Part shown: in pieces, positions 23,004-35,738 of the stretch | How positions within the stretch are numbered: position 1 is the stretch's first letter | Layout of the letters: each line of letters opens with the position of its first letter | Assembly (NCBI GenBank): GCA_013339895.1 | Contig: JABACO010000010.1 | Location: forward strand, 2,826,788-2,890,787 | Direction: 5' to 3' | Length of the DNA: 64,000 nt | Source: Ephydatia muelleri | Taxonomy: Eukaryota > Porifera > Demospongiae > Spongillida > Spongillidae | Notes under the pieces: model-generated | Database searches by the model: none | Seen by the model: only the letters and a program-made list of their open reading frames with translations | What the model was told of the DNA's origin: nothing | Program-made: the position numbers and the translations under genes

Positions 23004-23700
23004 AGATAGTGGAACAGCTCTTGCAAGGTAAATTGCTGTAGTTCTCGAGATAGGGGGGTGTATCTATGATATACAGAAATGTGCTGTTAGATTCCATCCA
23101 CCCCCTACCAAACTCACCCATCCATGCACCACATGGCAATGCAATGCTTTCGTCTAATAGGTGGCTATAAAAGGGGACATCTAATAAAACAACAAAGCTG
23201 AAGCTAAAGTTATCTTACCATCACAAAGTAACTTCAAAAAAAGTACAATTGCACTGGGCTATAAAAGTCAATACATTTATATAGGACCAAACACAGGCTC
23301 CACCCACTATAAGAACAAAGATGTTTTCATAAACTGGGATACGGCTTGGAGGGAAAATGTACACGGCTCCAGTTAGTGGATGTGAAGACCACTCCTCAAC
23401 TCTTTGCCAAGATTAACAATAGCACAACTCATTGTACATGTATACAAACAAGGTCACAACTGTTACCTACAGCAAGCCACTCCTCAGATGTACATCCACC
23501 AATAAACAATCTCTCAGTCTCGCAAACATATACTCTCACCACAAGTACATTCATAACAGACACTTGCCCTGGATCAACCAACGTAACAATAAATAGTCTT
23601 TATTCACATTACAAATGGCAGTTTGGAAACCAGAAACACACAGTAACAGCTAAAAAGATCATTTGACCAGGTCCATGACAGCCGTTGAACTGATCAGTTG
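23004..23700. other. Gap between transposase-like gene and minisatellite
   Basis: One threonine/serine-rich open frame on plus (23346-23666) has no recognisable motif and is probably chance. No repeat ends were identified. Confidence 0.3.
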
Positions 23701-24425
23701 TTGTCACATCCTTAGTTGGTCCAGTGTTCAGATTGTTGCATGACGTTAGGTCCCTGGTTGGCGCAGGTACACATCTACCCTGTGGGTACATGGAACAGCT
23801 CAGAGTCTGCCTCAAAGTGCTTTGCAACTCACAAGAATGGCACCCATCTCCACTGGTCAGCTTGAAAGTATTTAAATATTAGTTGTGGTCACACCCCCAG
23901 TGTTCCGGATCCGCGCGTGACGTTGGGTCCCTGGTTGGCACAGGTACACACCTACCCTGTGGGTACATGGAACAGCTCAGAGTCTGCCTCAAAGTACTTT
24001 GCAACTCACAAGAATGGCACCCATCTCCACTGGTGAGCATGAAAGTACTTAGCAGTTGAGGTCACACCCCCCAGTGTTCCGGATCCGCGCGTGACGTTGG
24101 GTCCCTGGTTGGTGCAGGTACACACCTACCCTGTGGGTACATGGAACAGCTCAGAGTCTGCCTCAAAGTGTTTTGCAACTCACAAGAATGGCACCCATCT
24201 CCACTGGTCAGCTTGAAAGTACTTTGTGGTCACACCTCCGGTGTTCCGGATCCGCGCGTGACGTTGGGTCCCTGGTTGGCGCAGGTACACACCTACCCTG
24301 TGGGTGGGTACATGGAACAGCTTGTAAGGCTTAGTAGTTGTGTCCATACTCCTAGCTGGTCCAGTGTTCAGGATCCGCGCGTGGCCTTGAGTCTTTGGTT
24401 GGCACAGGTAGTACACATCTACATC
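23701..24425. repeat. About 175-base minisatellite, four to five copies
   Basis: Units begin at about 23701, 23881, 24058, 24228 and 24346. Each carries GTTCCGGATCCGCGCGTGAC, GGTCCCTGGTTGG, CTACCCTGTGGGTACATGGA and AAGAATGGCACCCATCTCCA. The first and last units are the most divergent, as is usual at array edges. No coding role is evident. Confidence 0.85.
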
Positions 24426-24910
24426 TGACGTGATCTATTAAAAGCGCGCTTATGACGCCCGGCGCTTGAGGAATGCTAAACTTATTCATTTTTGCGGTGC
24501 TGAGGAATGTGGTGCTAGCTTCCAAGCGGTGTCTAAATCGGTATTAAGCGTATAATATTAGTATCCAAAAGTACAGTATTTGGGCATGCATGTCAATCTC
24601 CATACTGAGTACATTTAATTGCGATCATACATCATTGCATGGCATGTATACATGTATTATACAATTGTATTTCTTAATTTAAGAAGTTGCACTACTCTAA
24701 CGATTATCTTCTGCTTTCCGCTAAAATGGTACACACAATGAACCTCCAATCTGTTTCCACACGTGATTTACTTTGGCGACTTCTCGTGGAACATGACCGA
24801 CCGTTACTGAGCCCCGTTGTACGCACTCTGCCATTTACATTGCCTTGTTCTATACAGACAGCAAGTATCTCTCCAACAATCGGGTGCCACACCGCCTTGT
24901 AAATATGATG
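24426..24910. other. Gap before hAT element, no gene supported
   Basis: Unique-looking AT-rich sequence. Frames from 24687 onward have no recognisable domain. Confidence 0.35.
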
Positions 24911-24918
24911 GCCGCGAA

Positions 24919-27909
24919 CAGTGTTGCCGCGATTCTAATTATATCGTCGATTCTATATCAATTCATCGACGATTATTATGCATCGACGAGTCATTAAATC
25001 GACGAATATTCATAAGATTATCGTCGATCAATCGACGATTCACCTTGTATGTCCTTCCATGCTGCGTAGTAGAGCAGGAAGTGGTTTCGTTGCGCGTTTC
25101 TTGTTCTCTAGTGCGAGTACATCATCCGATGTAGCTAAATATTGGTGTTTTCAAGAAAGCTAACTGACTTTGAATGTTGTGAGATGTAAATTATACGAGC
25201 TGACTGCATGTACAACAAGCAAGAAAATTCAATAGAAAGTTCCTTAATAGCACAGTCAAAAACAAATAGTATTATATGTTTGCAAACACTGCTTGGTTGT
25301 GCTTAAGAAATATTATTTCTTCAAGTCGACTAGGTAACAGGCGCCATCTTTTTTTTTGCTGGATATTCTTTGATGTTGAGAACACCCGTTCAGAAGGGGC
25401 ACTAGAAGCTGGTACTGCAAGATACTTTTTAGCCAAAATAGCTATGTTAGGGTATGCATTGCAGTGTGCTTCCCACCATGCCAGAGGGTCTGCAGATAGA
25501 TGATCTATCTCAGGTTCATTGAGGTACCTACATTTTAGTATTATAAAATGTAGGGGAACCTTACAATTATTTTAAATGCTTCATACCTTTGTAGTTCATC
25601 ACCAAGTTGCTGTTCTGAATCAACACTCTCTGGGGGAGATTTGCCAAATGAAAACAACGACTTGGCCTGCTGTGATAGTGTAAGCCGTGGCTGCTTTGTG
25701 ACATGTATTTCAGAGCCATGTGCCTCAACATGTGGGACACCCATTGCTAGTCCACTCACATTATTCATTTCCAGACGAAGCTGATCCACTCCTATTTGCC
25801 GTTGGTTGGGTGGCAACCATGACAAAGATTTATGGCCAGGGTGAGTGATGGATCCCATCAGGAGTAGTGGATTTGTAGCATTCCACCTGCGATCCATGTC
25901 AGCCAGAATAAAATCTCTCACTTCAGATACAACCACCACAAGCTGTCATTCAAATTCCATGATGCTGGAGGAGATGGCAGCTTTAATCCTGAAAATGGAT
26001 CAGCACATTATAACAATACCAAATACCTTCCAACATACCTTGCTGCAAATAAGACACATAGCGTGAGACACAACCTAGTGTGGGGTATTTTTCTCCTTGT
26101 AGTATGTCAGTTACAACAGCAAAAGGTTTCAAAAAATTACAAAGCATGAGTGCTGACCTCCAATGCTCATAAGATGGACAAATATCATGCCTTCCAGTGT
26201 CAATGAGGACAAAGTCTATGGCTTCCTTGAGCTCTAATGCCCGCTGTAGCATGTCATAGGTTGAATTCCATCGGGTAACTATATCTTTTATTAACTTCTT
26301 TGTTCTTCCCCAGTGCAAATATTCACAGTTCATCAATGAATCATCAATTCCTACTTCAATGCTCGTCTGTAATTCATCCTGGGCTATGCTATCATCATAG
26401 CCATCCTCTTCATCAATGCTTTGTGCTTCATCATGTTGTGATTCAAACTGAAAGGCCAGGTTTGGGTTGTTTTGCTTATCACGCAAGGCTTTAAGCAGGA
26501 CAGGAGAACCACTAATTGTATTAACAATTCTCTTGAACAAATCAATGAGTTCAGCAACTGGTTTGATGAACTGTAACATAGAATCAGTAGTAAACAAAAA
26601 CAAGGCATATATTCTTACCTCAAGTGCATTCTTGATGGACAGTTGCAAAGTGTGGCATGCACATCTAACATGTTCCTCAGTTATGTTCTGGCTCAGCATC
26701 AAGTCAACTGCCCGAACAAAGTTGGTTCCATTGTCAGTTGTTACTGCATCCAATCGGTCAGCAAGAAAGAAATCCTTCTGGGTGACATTCTTTATTAATG
26801 CAAGTATTGCCTCTCCAGTATGTGACTCTGTGTTGATATAAAAATAGTCTATCCAATTAAATGACATGCACATGATACGTACCATCACTAATCTTAACAC
26901 CCAGGACTGCAGACATTAACTTCCATGCTGGTGTGATCCAATGTCCTGTTATGGCCACATAAGAATCACCTGAATTTTTCATAGTAGCTCCATCGGTTGT
27001 AATGGCTACCGAAGATGCCTGTTCAATGCTGTTCTTTAGCTGTATCATGATAAAATGGAATGCATTTGTTACATTACTGTGCATGCTTTTTTTACATAAT
27101 GGCTGTTATGGTCTTAAAGTCAGACATTTTCGTTTGGTTCTTAAAATTTGTAAATAACTATTGATTCTATGCCTATCTGTGTAGCATACCACTTCTTTGG
27201 TTTCTTCATACTTCTTAGCGATCATTTTAGTTAACTTCGTGCGATGAGGTAGCGCATATCCTCCCTTTGAAAGTTTATTCACGAAGAGTCGAAGGAAAGG
27301 ATTCTCCATTTCGTATGCTGGTAGCAGCCCCCACACCATTGCATTGACCAATAGATCGTCAGCGCAGTTAACGTCCTCCTCACTTAAGGATATCGGGCAG
27401 GGTATCTCAGCTTCTGCAGCAGAAAGGCGCTTTGATGTTTCTCTGTCCCTATTGTAAATAAGAGCACGAATATGAAACACCGTGTCTTTCTATATTGGAA
27501 TTACTTGGCTTACAGCGAACACTCAACGGAATGTTTGTCCCAGATGTGTCTATTCATGTTCGACGTGTTGCCTCGTGCACGAGTTACAACCTTGTCGCAT
27601 AATTTGCATCTAGCAGGAGGGAACTTCTCTTTTTCTGATGGTTTCCTGTCCAGAACATAGTGTTTCCACACCCAGCTTGTATTTTTTGCCTTGCTTAGAA
27701 CAGAACCGCTATATTCTGCCCCTTGAGCTCCTTGAGACGACATAACAGACCGCAAGCAAACACGTGCTTCAGGTGGGCGGTATGAATAAAAACAGATCGT
27801 CAAGTATCGTCGATATCTCATTAGTAAACATCGTCGATTATCGATTCCGGATGCGATACAGGATATGCATCGACGATACGGAGATCGTTTCCGCATCGCG
27901 GCAACACTG
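24919..27909. mobile_element. Full-length hAT DNA transposon with perfect 8-bp target duplication
   Basis: The terminal inverted repeat is CAGTGTTGCCGCGAT at 24919 with its inverse ending at 27909. GCCGCGAA stands on both sides (24911-24918 and 27910-27917). Subterminal zones carry repeated ATCGTCGAT/ATCGACGAT motifs on both sides (24950-25040 and 27795-27880), which look like transposase-binding arrays. The element is 2,991 bp and carries a complete spliced transposase gene on the minus strand. The exact duplication suggests a fairly recent insertion. Confidence 0.95.
25272..27743 (-). CDS. hAT transposase, seven exons, BED finger and hATC domain
   Basis: The start is ATG at 27743 (MSSQGAQG). 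Exon 1 (27514-27743) encodes a BED zinc finger (CKLCDK then NRHIWDKH). Exons follow at about 27190-27448, 26883-27039, 26619-26827, 26039-26570, 25565-25980 and 25272-25528, with introns of about 45-150 bases; phases agree for the first five. Catalytic landmarks of hAT enzymes are present: ITTDGATMKNSGDSYVAITG (first Asp), VTTDNGTNFVRAV (second Asp) and TRWNSTYDMLQRALELKEAI (Glu region). The C-terminus has WWEAHCNAYPNIAILAKKYL and PASSAPSERVFS, the hATC dimerisation domain, ending at TAA 25272-25274. One in-frame TGA lies at 25946-25948, and the last intron's phase could not be fixed by eye. The protein excises and inserts the element at 8-bp targets. Confidence 0.85.
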
Positions 27910-28017
27910 GCCGCGAATAACGCTGTCAAAGTCAGCCGTAGACATAAAGCACATTCATATAAGTTCAAACCAGCGCGATGCGGACCCGTACCGTGATTTC
28001 ACAGATGGTTAGTGACA

Positions 28018-28432
28018 AAGATTATTAATTCAGCATGGACACAATTCAGATAATTGGACATTACGGTATACCTTAGAATGCTGCAAAAAAAAAAAAATTC
28101 AATGAGCTCATTATAAATCGTACTTTTTGTGATCCACATTTCATGCTTTTTCAAGTCATCGCTTTGAGCTAGTTCGTTCTTTCGTACACCCTACCACCGC
28201 AGTTAATAAAATTACCTATGCGCACGACGCACAACATTGCTCTAATAGCCGCGCATCCTTTTTATACGTCCATGTGATAGAGGCGGTATCTTACAGGGGG
28301 TACTTTGATCGTGCGTAGCACAGACGGCGACAATAGGTTTTCGGTAAGCAAGTTATAAACATCAACAGGACAGATCAAAAGACATATTTAAAACGATTAG
28401 AACCAGCCACAGTTTTGTTTTAACACCTTACA
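28018..28432. other. Gap right of hAT element, nothing recognised
   Basis: AT-rich sequence with an A run at 28085-28098. No convincing frames. Confidence 0.35.
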
Positions 28433-28540
28433 CAGGGGCGGATGCAGGATTTTTGTGAGGGGGGGGGGGGGGGGGGGTCCGACATGAATAATTGACGAAG
28501 GGGAGGGGCGCGCGCTTCGCGCGCGAAATTTTTTTTCCTT
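28433..28540. mobile_element. hAT-like left end with poly(G) and CG hairpin
   Basis: CAGGGGCGGATGCAGGATTT matches the familiar terminal sequence of hAT elements of the TTF-finger type. A G run follows at about 28458-28478, then GCGCGCTTCGCGCGC, a small hairpin also typical of such ends. No matching right end was found, so the element limits are unknown. Confidence 0.5.
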
Positions 28541-28882
28541 AATCGCACTGACTGGCCCTCTCATAGACGTACTACGTCAGTGTGCCCAAGAAAAGGTTAT
28601 CGTATCAAGGCGCATCCGTTAGGTGATCGAGACGATAATTTACTTTTTTACCTTAAGGAAGACACTGCTGCTTGGTTTGTGAGATCACCCATGATGACAT
28701 GCAATCGCCACCCACAAAACGAATATCTTATCCAAAACGATCTCTGGAGAGCATCCAATATGAAATGAGAAATAAAGGTTGGTTCGTATATAAAGGGAAC
28801 TAAAGGTACTAATAGATATTTGTAATGGTTTGTATCCACAGTTTTTTTTTGACAGTGATCAAACATACTAAAAGTAAGTACT

Positions 28883-29480
28883 CTATAACTCAGCACTGGT
28901 GTTTAAGCTTACCAATTTCTTCACAGACTGTCTCATTTCTTCCATGTGCTGAAGGAGGTTGTTCAGGATGGTATTTTCCTCACCAAATGCAATGGCAACA
29001 TAAGTGACCAGTTCCTCTGCAGCAGATAGTGCACTCTGGGCTTGTTTTTGCTTAGCTTGTGCAGACTGCAGCTTTTTCAGCTCATTGGAATAATGAGCAA
29101 AGCTAGCTGAGCTACTTCCTTCATGGTTTACTAGGGCCAACTGCAAATCCAAACTGTGACAAGCATCTTCTAGCAGTTCATATATCTTTGTGAAGATGCC
29201 TTGAGTGATATGCAGTCCAGGTAGGCATACCTAGTATATGTAATGAAAATAAACTTGTTTTCATTTGATAGTTAAAGTGCTGTACTGTTATACCTGTGAT
29301 AAGGGAATGTCAAAAATGCCTTCAGCCACACAATTGTAGTAGTCCTTGACTTTTTTCCTATCCCCACCTGCTGCCATGAAATTGCTGTAGTTCGTCTGTC
29401 GCAGGCGTGGAGAATCGCTTCTGTATCGAAGAGGTATGCTAAGACTAACCCGCTTTCAAGGCCCGTAGCTTGCCGTAGCA
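28883..29480 (-). pseudogene. Fragment of uncharacterised transposon-associated family (PGLHIT motif)
   Basis: The minus strand reads KDYYNCVAEGIFDIPLSQ up to a GTATAA donor near 29293, then after a short intron CLPGLHITQGIFTKIYELLE (about 29225-29165) and a coiled-coil-like, Ala/Gln-rich stretch ending ILNNLLQHMEEMRQSVKKL. I recall this PGLHIT family as widespread in invertebrate genomes without known function. A later part of the same family appears at 59882-60976 on plus. Here the start and the end are missing, so it is a fragment. Confidence 0.4.
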
Positions 29481-30351
29481 AGTTCACTACGCCTCGTGGT
29501 TTGCAACACAAATAGAAAAAAGGTGTTCCTTTCCTTGTAGGGTGTTAAAATGGCGTTTATTTCATCACTGTTTTTGAGCATATCGAGAAATTGGCGGTCA
29601 AAAGGATTACGCGGTATTCGGTCATTGCGTAATTCAATGTCCATAGAAAATGTATGGACGCATTCAGAAAACTGCAGCTAACTGCAGAAAAAAACCAAAA
29701 ATTGACTAGCTGCTCTCGGATTTGCAATGTGGGGACTAGTTGACGTATTGTGTGTAGTTTTTCGGAACTTAAGTACCTATATCCGCACTTCCACATTAAT
29801 TATGCAAGGTTTCCAATGTCCATTCATTTTTTCTCATTTCCTTATTCAGTCATCAATAGTTTCCAAACCAAATGATATTTTCCTTACCTGCTCACGGATT
29901 ACATGAGAGTAATCAATGAACTTATTTATCATTATTTTTTCAGAGCTTAGGGCCTTCAAATCGCACTTCCCTTGAATGGTTAGTGAGATACACCCCAAAT
30001 TCAATGTGCCTACCACGATCATCACGTGCCACCCTATCGTCAGTCAGCCGTGCCCAGACCTGGTTGTTTTTTGATTTTGTATTAATGACCTATACTAACT
30101 TAGCATGACCCCTTGTAAGAGTGGGCACTAATTGGGATTATATGCTGCAAAGACGGAGGTGGCGATTACACAGAGGAGTTTGCCACTTATAGAATCGACA
30201 CAGGAGTGCCTGGGCATGACAACCAACCAGTCTTCTTACGGAAGCATCTTGCAAGTCTCAGAGTCCTAGGTTAGCATGAATGTGACACGTACATGATTAC
30301 AGTAGCTACGTCCGTAATAGGCTAAATGGTTGTGCAACTGTAATATCTAAG
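29481..30351. other. Gap, weak upstream frames of the PGLHIT fragment only
   Basis: Minus-strand frames up to about 29644 (MDIELRNDRIPRNPFDRQFL) could be an upstream exon of the fragment to the left. The rest, 29800-30350, shows nothing recognisable. Confidence 0.3.
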
Positions 30352-30613
30352 CAGGCCCGTAGCCAGGAAGTTAGGCGGGGGGGGGGGGGGGGGGGGGGGG
30401 GAAATCGATTAATACTTCTGAAAGCATTTATCCGGGGGCCCAAATACGAGAGCGGGGGGGGGGGGGGGGGGGCCAAATACGAAAAGCGAGACACCTTCGG
30501 GCCTGATGCATTTTTATAAGTACATGTACCATATCTAGAAGAGGCGGAAGTTTCAAGCATCGAACGGGGGGGGGGGAGGGGGAGGGGGGAATCTCCCCCT
30601 GGCTATGGGCCTG
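30352..30613. mobile_element. Small hAT-like MITE with poly(G) runs
   Basis: The left end is CAGGCCCGTAGCCAGG and the right end is the inverse CCTGGCTATGGGCCTG, one mismatch. Three G-rich runs lie inside (30378-30402, 30455-30472, 30566-30588). The outer 8-mers (TATCTAAG and ATAAGAGC) do not match, so no clean target duplication is seen. There is no coding capacity. Confidence 0.55.
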
Positions 30614-30960
30614 ATAAGAGCTTACACATATAGATCTCTAAACTATCTACATGTATGGTAACGTCTGGTACAAACGGTGGAAGCATCAAATGTACAATAG
30701 CAGTCATACACTGGCGGTACGCACTTTATTGACCTTTCCCATTGAAAAGTAATGCCTTATTAAAGATTCCACACTTTTAACTTTGCAGCAGTTTGTCTGA
30801 CTTTAAGTTGAGGTGCATAAGATTTGTGTCAACTATAACATTTGAAAACTACCATGTTTTCTCTGCCCCATATGTGTATGTACATGCAGGTACATGTATA
30901 TGGGACAGTTTCCACGAAAACGGCCCATCGCATATAATACATGACTGTATAAAATGTCTT

Positions 30961-31420
30961 TGCGTTTGAATCATTATAACTTCCGAATGATTAACGCTAT
31001 CGACTTCCTATTTTCAACACTTCATACATTTTGGGGGCCTTGCACTTGACTGTGCAAGTATCGCAACGTCCAATACTCCACCGGGTTCAAACCTACCATA
31101 ACTTTTGGTAGGAGTAATCAAATCGCTTCAAATTTGGTTTGTAAATAGAGAGGTCCCTATATGCACATTTTCCCGCTTGATATGGCAGGACACAATTTGC
31201 CGCGATAGGTACAGGAACCTCTGTACCCACAAACCAAATTTAAAAAGCGATATGATTACAGGAGAACCGAAAGGTATTTGGCGGGTTTGAACCTAGTGGG
31301 GTATCATACATTGCAATACCCCAAAACGTATTTCACCATACAGAAATGGTGTAGTATGAAGTGTTGAGAATAAGAAGTCAATAGCCTTAACCGTTTGGAA
31401 GTTATAGCGATTCAAACGCA
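30961..31420. mobile_element. Fold-back element, long imperfect inverted repeat
   Basis: The left arm starts TGCGTTTGAATC, continues ATAACTTCC and CAACACTTCATAC, and is mirrored by the right arm ending GATTCAAACGCA. Pairing runs almost to the centre near 31185, with AAATTTGGTTTGT at about 31128 matched by ACAAACCAAATTT at about 31220. Identity between arms is perhaps 75-80 percent by eye. No coding capacity. Confidence 0.7.
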
Positions 31421-32471
31421 AGGGAATTTTGAGGGGCATCCCATATATGTGTGCATACATGTATGTGTATGTACATGTATGTATGTGTTTATGTACATGT
31501 ATATATGTTATGTTCTTGATCTTCATGTCTTCTCAGCCTTGTAGAGACTCACTGATGGAAGAACCATGTTGGTGATTCAGTGCTGATCAGCTCTCTTGAA
31601 CTATCCGGCATGCTCCCGCCTGAAAGAGTGCTGCAAGATGTAAAATAGGTCACAGTCAAGTTGAACTTTGATTAAGGACTATTGGAGCTAATGATACATT
31701 AGTGTGTGCTTAATTGTAGTCATTTCAGTACTTCATCACAGGCCTATTTCTTGTCTGGCCACTTAATTATATGTAAGCTTTTGTTTTAAGGAAAGAATTG
31801 CTTCCGAAGGTGATAGTTAGGACTGATATTTGTTTTATGGGACACAAATATAAGGCATAATCTCCCTGTCTGAAGTAATATCTGTGGATGCTACCACAGC
31901 CTCACCCGTCCACTAAAGGGTACTGTCAAAGAAACTAGAGGACCCAGTTCTCATTGTTGTTGAAAGCATTATCACCTGCTGACAAGGCTTGGCTGCTCTC
32001 TGTGTCAGCACCTCATGCTGCATCCTGGCTACTGGTCGTCTTGACCTGAACTTTGAACCCAATGAACTGTAATTCTCCATCCAATGGTGGCTAGGATGGA
32101 CACGGCTAGAGGCTCCTCATGTTCTTTGTGCCCTGGTGCTACTACCTGTAAACAGGGCGGTGATGTTGTCCAGTGCCCAGCCATTGAATCACATATGTAA
32201 CAATGAGTAAACAAGTACATACATATAATACATGTACGTTGTGGGTGCAAGGGTCAAGCATTTTAATAAAAGATGATGGTGCAGGGACTGATACAGAAAA
32301 CAAAAGATAGAGGCAGCAAAAACTAACAAAAGATAGAGGCAGCAAAAACTGTTTGTCATTTGCATGATGGGTGGGGCCTTAGGAAGAACTGTATCAAGTT
32401 TTTGAGGGGTGACTCTTTCATTGTAAGGGCATCCTGTTCAGCTGATCCTGACAAGAGAGTACGTCCAATTT
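31421..32471. other. Gap with (TACATG)-type simple repeat, no gene supported
   Basis: Short ATGTACATGTATG repeats occur near 31455-31510. Minus frames around 32030-32150 could be eroded coding sequence of the FN3/LamG gene to the right, but no domain is clear. Confidence 0.3.
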
Positions 32472-32500
32472 CAGTGATGGATCCAGGATTTCCAGTTTGT

Positions 32501-32533
<33 letters not shown>
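32472..32533. mobile_element. hAT-like end with 30-base G run
   Basis: CAGTGATGGATCCAGGATTT resembles hAT termini, and the G run 32504-32533 follows at the same spacing as at 28433. No partner end was found. Confidence 0.4.
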
Positions 32534-32534
<1 letters not shown>

Positions 32535-32773
32535 AACAAATGACCCATGCCAACATCCTGCTCCAGCTGGGGTATGGGGGAGTGGCTGTAAGCTCCTCCA
32601 TAGGGTCTAGGGAAGAGCACATTACATTGTACTTCGACATCAACCCATATTTCAACAAGTCAAAGAGTGTATGGAAGCGCTTGTGCCTACAGTACATGTA
32701 CACAGATAACATTACATATAGAGGTGTAGCTCCTCCCATGGATGTGAGATAAGATAACCACAGGCATTACCAC

Positions 32774-32780
32774 TTACACA

Positions 32781-32838
<58 letters not shown>
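32774..32838. repeat. (CA)n microsatellite
   Basis: Dinucleotide CA repeats with a few interruptions. Confidence 0.9.
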
Positions 32839-33219
32839 CCTCCTTCACAAGAAATCCAATCTTCATGTAAAGGTATCTGCCACGATCAAGTGAAGGTCAG
32901 TATACACAGCTCACAAGATGGGTATTCATTTTAGCCAGGACAATGGTTGTGTACACCTTGGACTGCCCTTGTGGGTTTTGTGGTAGTGGTCAGGCCCCAA
33001 GGCCAACATAAACAACGAAGTACTGAGTATACCATATCAACGCTAATAGTACATGGCTACACTACACCCTTCTCCTACAACTCTCCTCTCTGCTAGTGGA
33101 GCATACTGCCCCAAACAGTCATGACTCCAACAAGTCAGTACAGGGAGGATAAATGGTATGTGTAATTTTGCCAGAGATGTCCCTGCTGGTGTACATGTAC
33201 ATGACTACAGGAGGACAGG

Positions 33220-33520
33220 AGAGAGGGAGTGAGGGAGGGAGGGAGGGGGAGGGAGGGGAGAGGGAGGGAGGGGGGAGGAAGGGGGGAGGGAGGGAGGAGG
33301 GAGGGGGAGGGAGGGGGAGGGAGGGAGGAGGGGGGAGGGAAGGGGGAGGGGGAGGGAAGGGGGAGGGGGGAGGGAAGGGGGAGGGGGGAGGGAAGGGGGA
33401 GGGGGGAGGGAAGGGGGAGGGGGGAGGGAAGGGGGAGGGGGGAGGGAAGGGGGAGGGGGGAGGGAAGGGGGAGGGGGGAGGGAAGGGGGAGGGGGGAGGG
33501 AGTGAGAAAGTGAGGGAGGG
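33220..33520. repeat. Purine-rich minisatellite (GGGA/GGAA), about 300 bases
   Basis: The right half, from about 33351 to 33498, is an 18-base tandem (GGAAGGGGGAGGGGGGAG) of about eight copies; the left half is less regular GGGA repeats. The G-rich plus strand could form quadruplexes. Long frames of Pro-Phe-Ser on the minus strand are repeat by-products. Confidence 0.95.
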
Positions 33521-35128
33521 AGGGAGTAGGTGAGACGACAGGAGAGAAAGAAAGGAAGGAGGAGAGAGGGATAAGAGCAAAGAAAGATGGAACACAAACT
33601 AAGTGATTGAAGTGTACACAATGTACCTGGGCAGGCTGGCTGCAGCACTGATGACTGCCCAACACCATGTTCCAACTGGAGTGCAGTGCCTGCGGGCGTG
33701 ACTGGAGGACCTGTCCAACAGATAACGTACTGAGCACAGATCATATACATGTACCATGCACACTGTTATTTGCGCATGTTGCACACAGTAGCAGAGAAGA
33801 CATACATGTACATGTAGAAAGTGAAGGGGAAGAGGCCAGTGGTGTTGTAGCTAATCACAGTAAGGGGCAGGACACCCGCCAGAGCACCATTGCAATACTA
33901 ACTGAAGTTGATGAGGATGCCATTACTGTGAGTTGGCAAGTCCCAAGACACAATGATGTAGGTGGAGCCCACATTCTGCACCGACACAGCATTAAATCCA
34001 TCCGGTGCTGGGGGAAGGAGGGGAAAGAGGATGACATCACATGCATGCACACAATGACATCACACATACATGTAAATGTATACACAGTCAGTGACACACA
34101 CATACACACGCACACACACACAACCACGCACACCGAGGTACCATTCAGGAAGGGATAAGACACATGCTGTAAGGGGTTGCAATGCCATATCTGCTCGTGT
34201 GCTGGGAAATCCCTCAAAGTAGACTTTCATGGTCAGCAGTGGGACAATCACGTCAGTGATGGCCGCCGCGTGCACCGTACCCACGGTGACATAGAAGGTA
34301 TTGAAGGCCTGCTCAAACAGTACCACGTGCCCCTGGCCATCACAGAGGTTACTGCCCACAGGAGGGGACTGCACCACACTCGCACCGACGTACAAGCTCA
34401 ACATGACCGATGAGTTCTGAAGCTCACAGTGTGCCACTGACCATCAATGAAGGTTCTGGTACTGTTGGATCCAACGACAGCTGGTCCAGAGCCCACATCA
34501 AATATTAACCATGGCAACCCGCCATGCATCTTCACCCCCAGGAAGTCAGTTATTACACTGTTGATCTGGTAGAAGAGAATGCCGCTGGGGTTGTAGGCAT
34601 GGAACTGGACTGTGGCCTGGTTAATAAAACCACAAAGGAACATGTGCCCGCTGAATGTAGCCAGGCCCCTACTGTCGAAGGAGGTGCCCACATCTCTGAC
34701 TGGGACTTAAGGCTGGGGACTCGATGGTGCAAGGTTAGGCAGTGATGACATAGTCGGGTTGGAGGGGAGCATTCCATTGGAGGGACATGGAAGAGAATGT
34801 GGTATTGAGGATGAGGGGGGAGCTTGGCCCACAGGTGCTAAAGGTGTGAGAAAGATACAAATTGGTTGTCAATGACCACTTGGGGCTTTGTTGAATATAA
34901 TTAAACACAAAACACATAACCCACACACACATCATGTGCACATGGCACACATGCATGCAAATGCTGCTTGTCTCTGCTAAGTGTACAAACTGAATGATGA
35001 CTGCCATTTTCTTTACACAAGGCAAGAAGAGAAGGCCATAAAACATGTACCTACAACACCAAATCATACACACGTACATGTACCTGCAACACAAACAACA
35101 TCCACACACATACATGTAAACACACACC

Positions 35129-35211
35129 CACACACCCACAACACACACAAGACACACACACAAACAACACACACACACACACACGCACACACACAGGCGC
35201 ATGCACACGCA

Positions 35212-35260
<49 letters not shown>
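35129..35260. repeat. (CA)n microsatellite cluster
   Basis: Interrupted CA repeats, longest pure stretch about 35218-35260, inside an intron of the FN3/LamG gene. Confidence 0.9.
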
Positions 35261-35265
<5 letters not shown>

Positions 35266-35666
35266 TGGTCCACATACACAACGTATACATACCACTATCC
35301 AGTGTTGTGACATTGGCAACACCACCAGTCTGACATCCAGCTGTGGTGCATGCTGCTTCCACAAAGCTGTACTGCGTTGACGGCTGCAGGTTATGTACCA
35401 TGGAACACTGGAGGTAGTGAGAAGGACATTCCCCAGTACGGAAACAGCTTACACATTGCAGGCTGTGATGATCCCATTGGGAACTGAGGGGTTCAACTAC
35501 ATCACATTGACAGAGGAAGAGAGTGCAGAGCTGAGGGCTTGGAACCCCCAATGGTGCTGTGAAAGGGACCAAGATGTGACAACCATACACAATACACACA
35601 CACACACACACACACGACAGTGTGCATATACATGTACATGTATGTGAGTATGCATGAATACATATG

Positions 35667-35668
<2 letters not shown>

Positions 35669-35735
<67 letters not shown>
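35669..35735. repeat. (CA)n microsatellite, about 33 units
   Basis: Nearly pure CA repeat in an intron of the FN3/LamG gene. Confidence 0.95.

Positions 35736-35738
<3 letters not shown>

Noticed and set aside
23346-23666. Thr/Ser-rich 106-codon frame
   Set aside because: No motif, no splice context; length is within chance expectation.
33119-33737. Long Pro/Ser/Phe frames on minus
   Set aside because: Product of purine minisatellite; no domain.
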